Below are positions 13,842 through 22,356 of a stretch of 31,314 bases of DNA, one piece after another. Position numbers and translations under genes: made by a program. Below the pieces are notes generated by a model. The model did not search any database and was not told the origin of the DNA. It saw only the letters and a program-made list of their open reading frames with translations. The first letter of the stretch is position 1. The number at the start of each line of letters is the position of its first letter. Source of the stretch: Candidatus Susulua stagnicola. GTDB taxonomy: Bacteria; Omnitrophota; Gorgyraeia; Duberdicusellales; 4484-171. Where the stretch lies: NCBI GenBank assembly GCA_030765735.1, contig JAVCBZ010000043.1:1-31314 (forward strand), in the 5' to 3' direction.

Positions 13842-15953
13842 ATGCTTATCTTTATTGTTTTAGGAATAATTACTTCAATATTTCAATTAACTATTTTTAG
13901 AGAGTTTACTTATTCTCTAGCCAAGAATGAGCTAAGCCTTATGTTGGGAGTTGGAATATGGCTTGTTTCTTGTTCTTTAGGGAGTTTTCTTTTTAAGAAG
14001 AAAAAAACCTTAGCTCCAGTTACTATCTCAGTTCTTTTTGCCTTAATCTATTCTTTAGTAATTTTTGCTGTCCATTGGATTAAGTCTTTTTTTGGCTTAA
14101 GTTATTATGAGTCAGTAAGCCTAGGATTTGTAATTATTGCGGCAATTTGCCTTATTAGTCCAGTCGGTTTTTTAATTGGATATTCATTTAGAGTTTTTAG
14201 CCAGAATTATTTAGAAAAGCATTCACCAAAGGTGAGAACTTTTGCAAAGTTTTTTGCTTATGAAGCAAGTGGATTTTTTATTGGAGGCATTGCTTTTACA
14301 TTTTTATTCTCTTCTTATTCCAATCCTTTTATTTTTACGGTTTTTTCTTGCTTGCTGTTGTTAGTCTTAAATTGTGAGGCAAGAAAAAAGATAATTTCTT
14401 TCTTGGTAATAATACTTATAGCTATAGTTTTTTTCTTTAGTTTTAAACCGATTTTAAAATTTGAATTAAAAGGGGCTAATATTCTTAAATTTGAAGGCTC
14501 AAACTATGGACCAGTTATTTTGGCAAAAAAATTTGATGTTGAGTCTTTGTATATTAATGGTTCATTAGTCTCTACCAGTGAAGATAAAGCTGAGAATGAG
14601 CAATTTATTCACAGTGTTCTTGCGGCTAATCCTAAAGCTAAAAATATTCTTTTTATCGGTTCTTATTTTTCTGGTCAAATTCAAGAAATACTAAAATATC
14701 CAATTGAAGAGCTAGATTGTGTAAATATAAATCCTGCTATTTCATCTCTAAGTATAAATAAGTTAAGGGCTAGCCAAAGAGAGCGGGTTAATTTTATTAT
14801 TACTGATCCAAGATCTTATCTCAATAAAAATAGAAAGAAATATGATTGTATAATTATGAATATTCCTGCTCCTTTGAGTATAGCTTTTAACCGTTATTAT
14901 TCTTATCAGTTTTTTCAACTAGTTAAGGAGCATTTGAATAGTCAGGGTATTTTTTCTTTTCGTATACCTTCCAAAACTGATATTTTAAGTCCACAATTCA
15001 TTAGGTTCAATTCTTGTATTATAAATACTATAGATAGTGTTTTTAAGAGTAGGCTACTCATACCTTCAGATTCAATGATAATAATTAGTAGCTTAGGTAA
15101 AAAAAATAGTCCAGGTAACTTAATAGAAAATTTTAAAAGCTTAAATATTTCTACTGATTATTTTACGATTTATCATCTTAGGGATTCTCTTGATCCTAGT
15201 CGTATTACGTATATTGAGAAGATGCTTGATCGAAGAGTTGACTTAAATAGTGATTTTAATCTTTTGGGTTTCCTATATTATTCGTTGGTTGAACAAGCAA
15301 AGTTTTATCCACAGATATCAATAGATATTTCTATGGTAAGAAATATAGTGGTTATTATTTTTATTCTTTTAGTTATTTTTGCTAGTGGTCTTGGTTTTTC
15401 TAAGCGAAGACCATTATCTTTGTTTAATGCTTCAGTAGTTGGGTTTTCTTCAATTGGATTAAGCATAATAATTTTTGTACTTTTTCAGATTTATTCAGGA
15501 GCTCTCATCCAGAAAATGGGTATTTTAGTGGGAGTGTTTATGGCTGGGTTAAGTTTAGGTACGTATCTAGTTAACTTAATTAGTCAAAAGATATCTAAAA
15601 TTAGATGGTCATTGTCATTTCTTTATTTACTTTGGTTTGTTTTTTTAATTGGGTTTTGGGTTGGAATAAAGTCTTTTGAAAATTATTATCAAATTGATTT
15701 TGTTTTTTATTTAGGATCATTGTTATCAGGAATGCTTACAGGAGCAGTTTATCCTATTCTTAGCGGTTTTGTTTTTAATCATAAAATTAATTTTAAAGAT
15801 TTAGCACCATCTATTTATATGGCTGATTTAGCTGGAGCTGCTATTGGGACTTTTGTTTTTTCAATTTTTTTCATTCCTTTTTTAGGGGTAGGGCTTAGCT
15901 TATTAATGATTATGTTTTTAGTTTTTATTTGGGGATTAAGGGAGTTTATCTAA
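13842..15953 (+). CDS. Polytopic membrane protein with spermidine-synthase-like domain
   Basis: A 703-residue protein. About seven hydrophobic segments precede residue 205 and about seven follow residue 495. Between them is a soluble Rossmann-type domain with AKNILFIGSYFSGQIQEIL, LDCVNINPAISSL, INFIITDPRSYL-like sequence (here VNFIITDPRSYLNK) and YDCIIMNIPAP. The order of these blocks is that of spermidine synthases and related methyltransferases. The glycine-rich loop is degenerate (GSYFSGQ rather than GGGDG), so nucleotide or SAM binding is uncertain. The start is the ATG at 13842 with AAGAGG six bases upstream; a TTG at 13836 is inside that ribosome site. The gene lies 71 bases after the Memo fusion, and its stop codon directly abuts that of the convergent radical SAM gene. 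Association with AmmeMemoRadiSam genes suggests a membrane partner. Confidence 0.8.
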   Translation: MLIFIVLGIITSIFQLTIFREFTYSLAKNELSLMLGVGIWLVSCSLGSFLFKKKKTLAPVTISVLFALIYSLVIFAVHWIKSFFGLSYYESVSLGFVIIAAICLISPVGFLIGYSFRVFSQNYLEKHSPKVRTFAKFFAYEASGFFIGGIAFTFLFSSYSNPFIFTVFSCLLLLVLNCEARKKIISFLVIILIAIVFFFSFKPILKFELKGANILKFEGSNYGPVILAKKFDVESLYINGSLVSTSEDKAENEQFIHSVLAANPKAKNILFIGSYFSGQIQEILKYPIEELDCVNINPAISSLSINKLRASQRERVNFIITDPRSYLNKNRKKYDCIIMNIPAPLSIAFNRYYSYQFFQLVKEHLNSQGIFSFRIPSKTDILSPQFIRFNSCIINTIDSVFKSRLLIPSDSMIIISSLGKKNSPGNLIENFKSLNISTDYFTIYHLRDSLDPSRITYIEKMLDRRVDLNSDFNLLGFLYYSLVEQAKFYPQISIDISMVRNIVVIIFILLVIFASGLGFSKRRPLSLFNASVVGFSSIGLSIIIFVLFQIYSGALIQKMGILVGVFMAGLSLGTYLVNLISQKISKIRWSLSFLYLLWFVFLIGFWVGIKSFENYYQIDFVFYLGSLLSGMLTGAVYPILSGFVFNHKINFKDLAPSIYMADLAGAAIGTFVFSIFFIPFLGVGLSLLMIMFLVFIWGLREFI

Positions 15954-17081
15954 TTAGTTCCAAATGCCAGGGATTTGGTGTCCACAAAAAGGGCATTTTC
16001 CATTCTTTAATAGATTTTCTATAACATTGTAGCCAATTCTTTTGATAATTGTTTTGGAACAATTAGGACAGATAGTATTCTCCCCAATTTGTTGAGGAAT
16101 ATTCCCAATATATATGAAGTTCATTCCTTCCTCTTCAGCTATTTTTTTAGCTCGTAATAAAGTTTTTAGAGGAGTGGGCGATAAGTTAGTTAGTTTGTAG
16201 AGAGGAAAAAACTTTGCAAAGTGAATTGGAGTATTAGGGCCTAGGTTTTTTTTAACCCATTTGCAGAGTTTGGTAATATCTTCGTTACTATCATTAGCAC
16301 CAGGAATGATTAGGTTTGTGATTTCAATCCAAACCCCTTCTTCTTTTAGTACTTTTAAAGTGTTAAGCACAACATCTAAACTTCCTTGGCACATTGAAGC
16401 GTAGTATTTGTCGCTAAAGCCTTTTAAATCAATGTTAGCTGCTGAGAGATATTTAGCTATTTCTCTTAAGGGTTCCTCGTTTACGAATCCGGCTGAATGG
16501 ATTACACACTTAATACCTTCAGCTCTGGCTAGTTTTGCGATATCTAACATATATTCATAGAATATAATTGGTTCGGTGTAGGTAAAGGCAATAGTTTTAG
16601 AATTACTTTCTTTAGTTAAAGCAATTATTTTTTCTGGTGAAACTATTTCAACTTTTATGTTTTCAGGGTCAAGTTGAGAGATTTCCCAGTTTTGACAGAA
16701 TTTACAACGTAAATTACAACCAGCAGTAGCAATTGAGAATGATTTTGTTCCTGGATATACATGAGCTAATGGCTTTTTCTCAATAGGATCAACATGCAGG
16801 GCTACTGGTTGGGCATAATTTAATGTGTATAGTTTGCCATTGATATTTTTTCTTCCTCTACAGAATCCTTTTTGGTTTGGCGCCAGAATACATCTTCTTG
16901 GACAGAGTTGACATTGGATTTTATTTTCGCCTAAGTTGACCCAATATAGGGCTTCCTTTAGGGTGGAGGATGTGAGCTTATTATTAGCTAGGCTAGTGTT
17001 GAATTTTCCATTTAGCCCTAAAATTAGAAAGCTAAAAATTAAGCAAATAATAATAAGAAGTTTAGTATTGAACCTTTCCAT
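15954..17081 (-). CDS. AmmeMemoRadiSam-system radical SAM enzyme with N-terminal membrane segment
   Basis: A 375-residue radical SAM protein. The core has the cluster motif CNLRCKFC in TAGCNLRCKFCQNW, preceded by the cysteine-rich entry NKIQCQLCPRRCILAPNQKGFCRGR and followed by YTEPIIFYEYMLD, ANIDLKGFSDKYY and IEITNLIIPGANDS. These features match the AmmeMemoRadiSam radical SAM family (related to pyruvate formate-lyase activases). The C-terminus is a zinc-ribbon-like CPNCSKTI...CPFCGHQIPGIWN. Unusually, residues about 8-25 (LLIIICLIFSFLILGLNG) form a hydrophobic segment that looks like a signal peptide or anchor, ahead of the usual start of the family. No internal ATG or GTG lies between this segment and the cysteine motif, so it is probably real. 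The Memo fusion is encoded on the other strand beyond the membrane protein. Confidence 0.9.
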   Translation of the reverse strand: MERFNTKLLIIICLIFSFLILGLNGKFNTSLANNKLTSSTLKEALYWVNLGENKIQCQLCPRRCILAPNQKGFCRGRKNINGKLYTLNYAQPVALHVDPIEKKPLAHVYPGTKSFSIATAGCNLRCKFCQNWEISQLDPENIKVEIVSPEKIIALTKESNSKTIAFTYTEPIIFYEYMLDIAKLARAEGIKCVIHSAGFVNEEPLREIAKYLSAANIDLKGFSDKYYASMCQGSLDVVLNTLKVLKEEGVWIEITNLIIPGANDSNEDITKLCKWVKKNLGPNTPIHFAKFFPLYKLTNLSPTPLKTLLRAKKIAEEEGMNFIYIGNIPQQIGENTICPNCSKTIIKRIGYNVIENLLKNGKCPFCGHQIPGIWN

Positions 17082-17112
17082 AGTTTAATTTGTTGATCTA
17101 GCCTACCTCTAT

Positions 17113-17141
17113 AGTGTATATGCATTAAAAGCAATTTTCAA
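17113..17141 (-). promoter_or_regulatory. Probable promoter of the radical SAM gene
   Basis: On the minus strand TTGAAA (17141-17136) and TACACT (17118-17113) are 17 bases apart, predicting a start near 17106, about 25 bases before the ATG. It sits back to back with the marR promoter in the 170-base divergent gap. Confidence 0.5.
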
Positions 17142-17176
17142 GATTTAATAGGAAGAAAAATAAATATCAGCAGAGT

Positions 17177-17205
17177 TTGACAAAGAAGAATATATAGTAT
17201 ATACT
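17177..17205 (+). promoter_or_regulatory. Promoter of the marR-tolC-RND operon
   Basis: Perfect TTGACA (17177-17182), a 17-base spacer and TATACT (17200-17205). The leader of about 40 bases holds the AGTTA-rich operator candidate and the ribosome site AAGGGGG before the ATG at 17252. Confidence 0.8.
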
Positions 17206-17220
17206 TTAGTTAGTTAATAG

Positions 17221-17233
17221 TTAACTTAGTTAA
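17221..17233. promoter_or_regulatory. Probable MarR operator
   Basis: TTAACT and AGTTAA around a single T form a 6-1-6 palindrome. It lies in a stretch with five AGTTA/GTTAA repeats (17206-17233) between the -10 box and the ribosome site. Size, AT-rich arms and position fit a MarR-family self-repression site. Confidence 0.5.
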
Positions 17234-17251
17234 GTATTAAGGGGGTTAATA

Positions 17252-17719
17252 ATGGTTAAAGAAACAAAGATTTCAAGGTTTTCTGAAGATTTATCTGAAA
17301 CAATAACTTATGTTCAGCGTTTGGCTAATTCAATGTTGAAGAAGCGATCTGATATTTTGTTTCAAGGTAAAATTACTGTTCCTCAGTATGTAGCTTTAGA
17401 GGCACTCAATACAGATAAGCCTTTAAAGATGAAGGACATTGCTAAAATTCTGAAGATTAGCCTTCCGGCTGTTACTGGTTTAGTAGGTCGCTTAGTAGCA
17501 ATAAAATTGGCAAAGCGAGTTTATGATTCAGGAGACCGTAGAGTTATCTTTATTGTTTTGACTTCTAAGGGTAGGAAAATTCTTGAGCAGACTAAGTTGA
17601 CTCGTAAAAAAATTATTTCTGAAATTTTCGGTGTTCTTAGTGAAGAAGAACGTCAGGTTTATTTGGGCATTTTACAAAAAATAAAGAAATCTTTTTATGA
17701 TAAAACTAATGAAAAATAA
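17252..17719 (+). CDS. MarR-family transcriptional regulator
   Basis: A 155-residue winged-helix regulator. The recognition region is PLKMKDIAKILKISLPAVTGLVGRL, followed by the wing VYDSGDRRVIFIVLTSKGRKIL with the family's D-x-R motif. N- and C-terminal helices would form the dimer interface. It is the first gene of an efflux operon and overlaps the TolC-like gene, so it most likely represses the pump and releases on binding a pump substrate. A consensus promoter and an AGTTA-rich palindrome lie directly upstream. AAGGGGG gives a strong ribosome site. The ligand is unknown. Confidence 0.92.
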   Translation: MVKETKISRFSEDLSETITYVQRLANSMLKKRSDILFQGKITVPQYVALEALNTDKPLKMKDIAKILKISLPAVTGLVGRLVAIKLAKRVYDSGDRRVIFIVLTSKGRKILEQTKLTRKKIISEIFGVLSEEERQVYLGILQKIKKSFYDKTNEK

Positions 17720-19202
17720 ATACAAATTAGTTTTTTATCTACTGTTTACAATAGGCTTGGGAATAAGTTTAATCACAGCTAAAGTTTATTCTCAAGACTT
17801 AATTACATCGTTAATAGAGATTTCTTTAAATGATGTAAGTAGATTGGCAATAGAGAATTCTTTGGATATTCAAATTGCTCAATACGATACCTATATAAGT
17901 AGAACTTCTCTTGATGATGCTCTTTCTATATTTGATACTATTTTTACTGCCGAAGCTGTTTACAATCGAGATAAAAAGAATCAAACTAGCAGTCTTGCCG
18001 GATCTGATACTAAGAAGCATTCATTCTCTCTTGGATTGGAGAAGAAACTTTCTACTGGAACAACTTTATCACTAGACGCTACAGCTACTAAGACTAGGAC
18101 TAATAGTAATAGTATTTATAGTTCTTTAAATCCTTACAATGAGGCTTTGGTAGGATTAACAATAAAACAGGAATTAGGTAAGAATTTTTTTGGTTTAGCT
18201 GATCGAGCTGATATTAAACTAACTAAACTTGATATTGAAAATTCTGAGTTTACTTCTTTAGATGATATTGAAGAAATCATATATAAAGCTCAAAAGGCTT
18301 ATTGGAATTTAGTTTTAAAAAATGAAGAAGTGGCAATAAGAGGGAATATTTTTGAAGCTGCAAAGAGATTACATGAAATTTATAAAAATAAATATTCAAT
18401 AGGACTGGTTGAGGAAAGTGAACTTTTAGCCATAGAAGCTCTTGTTTACACTAGGGATAGTGATTTAACGGTGGCAAGATTAAATCAAGAAACCGTAAAA
18501 AATGATTTACTTTTTTTACTCAATAGAGGGGATTTTAAAGATAAAGTCAAACCTAAAGATCAGTTAAGCTCTGAACCGGCGATAGTTAATTTATATCAGG
18601 CTTTAGAAGAGGCGATTAACTCTCGAAGAGATTATAAACGGATAAAGAATGAACTCAAAAAAAGTGAAATTTATCTAGTGGTTAATAAAAATGCTCTTTG
18701 GCCGCAAATAGATCTTGAAGCTACTTTCGCTCGCAATAATATTAATTCTCAAAGAAGTAGCGCTTGGGAAGGCATACCTAATAATAGCAATGATCAGATA
18801 GCCCTGACATTAACCATTGAAGTTCCTCTTGAGAATAGAGAAGCAAAGTCAGAGCTTGAGAAAACAAGGTTAGAAGATGCTCAGCTTTTAATTCGTTTAA
18901 AAAGGATTGAGCGGCTTATCTTACAGGAAATTAACGACAAGGTTAATCAGGTCAATAGCAGTGATAATCAGATTAAGCTTTATCAATCAATAATTAAACT
19001 ACACCAAAGAAAACTTGATAGTCAGATAAAACGTATTGGTTATGGACGTTCAAACGCTGATACTCTTATTCAATATGAAGATGATCTTCTTAAGGCAAGG
19101 TTGGCTTTAGCAACTAATTTTTATGTTTATAGAATTTCTCTTATAGAGTTAGATTTAGCTAAAAATGTTTTATTAGACAAGCATTGGAAGGAACCATTAT
19201 AA
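17709..19202 (+). CDS. TolC-like outer membrane efflux protein
   Basis: A 497-residue outer-membrane efflux channel of the TolC/OEP family. Residues 1-27 are a signal peptide (LVFYLLFTIGLGISLITAKVYSQ). The family's two-repeat helical pattern is visible, for example LNDVSRLAIENSLDIQIAQYD, YKAQKAYWNLVLKNEEVAIRG and ALWPQIDLEATFARNN, then EVPLENREAKSELEKTRLEDAQ. It should form the exit duct for the RND pump encoded 10 bases downstream. An ATG at 17697 is also in frame (adding MIKL); both overlap marR and neither has a clear ribosome site, so the start is a preference for the more usual signal-peptide beginning. An outer-membrane channel implies a two-membrane cell. Confidence 0.9.
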   Translation: MKNKYKLVFYLLFTIGLGISLITAKVYSQDLITSLIEISLNDVSRLAIENSLDIQIAQYDTYISRTSLDDALSIFDTIFTAEAVYNRDKKNQTSSLAGSDTKKHSFSLGLEKKLSTGTTLSLDATATKTRTNSNSIYSSLNPYNEALVGLTIKQELGKNFFGLADRADIKLTKLDIENSEFTSLDDIEEIIYKAQKAYWNLVLKNEEVAIRGNIFEAAKRLHEIYKNKYSIGLVEESELLAIEALVYTRDSDLTVARLNQETVKNDLLFLLNRGDFKDKVKPKDQLSSEPAIVNLYQALEEAINSRRDYKRIKNELKKSEIYLVVNKNALWPQIDLEATFARNNINSQRSSAWEGIPNNSNDQIALTLTIEVPLENREAKSELEKTRLEDAQLLIRLKRIERLILQEINDKVNQVNSSDNQIKLYQSIIKLHQRKLDSQIKRIGYGRSNADTLIQYEDDLLKARLALATNFYVYRISLIELDLAKNVLLDKHWKEPL

Positions 19203-19212
19203 AGGGGCAATT

Positions 19213-22200
19213 ATGAAGATTTCAGAATTTTCAGTAAAACACTCACTGGTGATTAATCTTATTTCTCTTTTTGTAATTATTGCTGGGTTTTTCACGCTTT
19301 TTGTTTATAAAATTAGAAGAGAAGCTTTTCCTGAAGTTTCCTACGATATGGTAGTCGTTAATACTGCTTACATTGGCGCTGCACCTCAAGAAATAGAAAA
19401 ATTAGTTACCATACCTATTGAAAAAGAATTGAAAGGGGTTGATGGAATCGAAGAGATGCAATCTACTTCTATTGAGAATGTTTCTAATATTTTGATAAAA
19501 ATTAGCCAGGATGTAAGGGATAAGAAAAAAGTTGTTGACGATATTCAAAAGGCTGTTGATCGAGTTCGTGATTTACCTCAAGGGGTTGAAGACGATCCGA
19601 CAGTTACTGAAATTACCTCTGGTGAAATTCCAGTAATTGAAGTTGCTTTGAGTGGAGAAGTATCTGAGGAAAAATTACAAGAATATGCTGAGGCCTTAGA
19701 GGATATTTTTGAAGATATTCCCGGAGTATCATCAATTGCTAAAAAGGGTTATCGTGACACTGAAGTTTGGGTTGAAGTTGATCCTGACAAGATGAAGGAT
19801 GCTTATGTTAGTGTAAAAGAAGTAATGATTGCATTAAGCACACAAAACATGAGCATTCCTGGAGGAAAAGTGCGTGGTAAGGAAGAGCTTAGTATTAGAA
19901 CTACCGGAGAATTTCATACTAAAGAGGAAATTGAAAATGTGGTTATTAGAGCTAACGAGTCTGGAAATTGGTTACGTGTTAAAGATGTGGCAAACGTACG
20001 TTTTTCTTTTGAAGATGAAGACATGATAAATAAAAGTTATGGTATGCGCTCAGTTAGTCTTACTGTTATTAAGAGGGCAACTGGTGATGCAATTAAAATT
20101 GTTGATCAGGTTAAGGAGAAAACTGATGATTTTTTTATTCCAGGTGATTCAAAGGTAAAAGTAGCCTATATAAATGATATATCTTACTATATTAAAAGGA
20201 GACTAGGGGTTTTAAAAAATAACGGGATTATTGGCATAGCCTTGGTTTGTGCAGTTCTTATGCTTTTTTTAAATTTTCGAATTGCTCTTATAACTACCTT
20301 AGGTCTTCCGATAGCTTTTTCAGCTACTTTAGCCATAATGGGATTTTTTGGTTTAAGTATTAATCTTATAACCATGTTTGGTCTAATTATAGTTTTAGGA
20401 ATGTTAGTTGATGATGGAATCATTATAGCTGAGAATTGTTCTCGTTATTTAGAAGATGGCTATAGCCCTCGGGAAGCAGCAATTATTGGAACCCAAGAAG
20501 TAGCAAAACCAGTTACAACTACAGTAATTACTACAATTGCTGCTTTTGCTCCACTTATGTTTATGGGTGGGATGCTTGGTAAATTTATTTGGGGAATACC
20601 TTTAGTTGTAATGATTGCTTTAGTCGCTTCCTTGTTCGAAGCTTTAGTAATCCTACCATCTCATTTTGCTGACTTTATTAAGACTGGAAAAGAGAAGTTT
20701 AAATCAAGAAAAGATTTGCCATGGTTTAAAAAACTTGTCGATGTTTATACTAAGATAGTAAACAAAGCTTTAGATCAACGCTATTGGGTATTGTTGGGAT
20801 TAATTATTTTACTTTTAGCTACTTTTGGTTTAGCAAAAGCCATGCCTTTTGTTTTGTTTGGTTCAGAAGAAGGGATTGAACAGTTTTCGATTCGAGCTGA
20901 AGCTCCGATTGGAACAAATATTTATAAGACTAATGATCTAATAAGTCAAATTGAAGATAAAGTTAAAGAGTTGCCTAAAGAGGAATTAGAATCTTATACT
21001 ACCTCAGTAGGTTCAATTGGTGAAACTTGGATGTTTGATCCTTATGGTAAGTCAGGAGGGCACACTGCACAAATTACCGTATTTCTTACTCCTTATACTA
21101 TGCGTAAGCGAAATGTTTCTCAAATAATTGATGATTTAAAAGAAAAAACTAAAGATATAAAGGGTTTTGATAAGTTTTATTTTGAAAAGCAGCAAGGCGG
21201 TCCGCCAGTTGGAAAAGCTTTAGCGGTTAAGATAAGAGGGGAAAAATTTGCAGTCTTAGAAGAGATATCTACAGAGATGATTGAATTTCTTGAAAATATA
21301 GAAGGAGTTGTGGACATTACTTCTGATTACGAAGTGGGAAGAGGAGAAGTTAGGGTTGTAGTTGATCCTGAACAAACAGCAAAAGCCTATCTTTCAGTAG
21401 GAGAAATTGCTACGTCTATTCGTAATGCTTATAAGGGAGGAGTGGCTACTTCTATTAAGCCGGTACAGGCTGAAGAAGAGATAGACGTTTTAGTACGTTT
21501 TCCTGAAAATTATCGGGATACCAAAGAAACTTTTAAAAAGATTCTTATTCCTAATAAATTTGGCAACCTTATACCTTTAACCAAAGTAGCACATTTAGAA
21601 GATAGGGTGTCCTTGGCTCGTATACAACATTTTCGTGGCAAAAGAGTAATTTCTGTTCGGGCAGATGTTGATATTAAGAAAATAACTCCCCTTAAAGCTA
21701 ATAAACTTGTTGAAGAAGAATTTAAGGATATAGCTAAAAAATATTCGGGTTATCGAATAGAATATGGTGGAGAACAACAAGAAAATGTTAAGTCAGCAAA
21801 GGGATTCATTAGTGCTTTTGGTCTGTCAGCATTTTTAATTTTTTTAATATTGGCAGCTAATTTTAATTCTTTGATACAGCCATTAGTTGTTATGATGGCA
21901 ATTCCTTTTGGTCTTATTGGGGTTATTTGGGCCTTTTTCTTTCATGGATTAAATTTAAGTTTTTTCATGATGATGGGTATTGTTGGTTTAAGTGGAATTG
22001 TTGTTAATGATTCTATTGTTTTGGTTGAATTTATTAATAATTTACGTTGTAAGGGAATTGAGCGAAGAATGTCTATTGTTAGCGCAGGTCAGTTAAGATT
22101 AAGACCAGTATTACTTACTACAATAACTACGGCTTTAGGTTTAACTCCAACTGCTTATGGTATTTGGGGTGGTGATCCATTTTTACGGCCAATGGCTCTT

Positions 22201-22341
22201 ACCATTGTTTGGGGTATTATCTGTGCAACACTTTTAACTTTAATAGTTCTTCCCTGTATCTATGCTATCATTGATGATGTTACCTTAAAGCTTGCTGGGC
22301 ATGTAACTGTAAAAAAATCTAGTCAACAAGAAGAGAATTAG
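19213..22341 (+). CDS. RND-family efflux transporter permease subunit
   Basis: A 1042-residue inner-membrane pump of the AcrB/MexB superfamily, full length. It begins MKISEFSVKHSLVINLISLF and has the first TM helix, a large periplasmic loop (about residues 35-330), five or six TM helices, the second loop (about 560-850) and the final TM block. The proton-relay aspartates are D400-D401 in LGMLVDDGIIIAEN. The AcrB-type lysine in TM10 is not seen; the equivalent segment reads GLSGIVVNDSIVLVEF, a variant found in other RND lineages. AAAGGGG precedes the ATG. It is cotranscribed with marR and the TolC-like gene. No membrane-fusion adaptor lies in the operon or nearby. Substrates cannot be predicted. 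Confidence 0.95.
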   Translation: MKISEFSVKHSLVINLISLFVIIAGFFTLFVYKIRREAFPEVSYDMVVVNTAYIGAAPQEIEKLVTIPIEKELKGVDGIEEMQSTSIENVSNILIKISQDVRDKKKVVDDIQKAVDRVRDLPQGVEDDPTVTEITSGEIPVIEVALSGEVSEEKLQEYAEALEDIFEDIPGVSSIAKKGYRDTEVWVEVDPDKMKDAYVSVKEVMIALSTQNMSIPGGKVRGKEELSIRTTGEFHTKEEIENVVIRANESGNWLRVKDVANVRFSFEDEDMINKSYGMRSVSLTVIKRATGDAIKIVDQVKEKTDDFFIPGDSKVKVAYINDISYYIKRRLGVLKNNGIIGIALVCAVLMLFLNFRIALITTLGLPIAFSATLAIMGFFGLSINLITMFGLIIVLGMLVDDGIIIAENCSRYLEDGYSPREAAIIGTQEVAKPVTTTVITTIAAFAPLMFMGGMLGKFIWGIPLVVMIALVASLFEALVILPSHFADFIKTGKEKFKSRKDLPWFKKLVDVYTKIVNKALDQRYWVLLGLIILLLATFGLAKAMPFVLFGSEEGIEQFSIRAEAPIGTNIYKTNDLISQIEDKVKELPKEELESYTTSVGSIGETWMFDPYGKSGGHTAQITVFLTPYTMRKRNVSQIIDDLKEKTKDIKGFDKFYFEKQQGGPPVGKALAVKIRGEKFAVLEEISTEMIEFLENIEGVVDITSDYEVGRGEVRVVVDPEQTAKAYLSVGEIATSIRNAYKGGVATSIKPVQAEEEIDVLVRFPENYRDTKETFKKILIPNKFGNLIPLTKVAHLEDRVSLARIQHFRGKRVISVRADVDIKKITPLKANKLVEEEFKDIAKKYSGYRIEYGGEQQENVKSAKGFISAFGLSAFLIFLILAANFNSLIQPLVVMMAIPFGLIGVIWAFFFHGLNLSFFMMMGIVGLSGIVVNDSIVLVEFINNLRCKGIERRMSIVSAGQLRLRPVLLTTITTALGLTPTAYGIWGGDPFLRPMALTIVWGIICATLLTLIVLPCIYAIIDDVTLKLAGHVTVKKSSQQEEN

Positions 22342-22350
22342 TGATATAAT
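22342..22350 (+). promoter_or_regulatory. Extended -10 box directly before the HD-domain gene
   Basis: TGATATAAT gives TGn plus a perfect TATAAT at 22345-22350. The expected start is about seven bases later, at the ATG of the next gene (22357). No good -35 is present. If used, it makes a leaderless message. Confidence 0.5.
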
Positions 22351-22356
22351 ACAACA

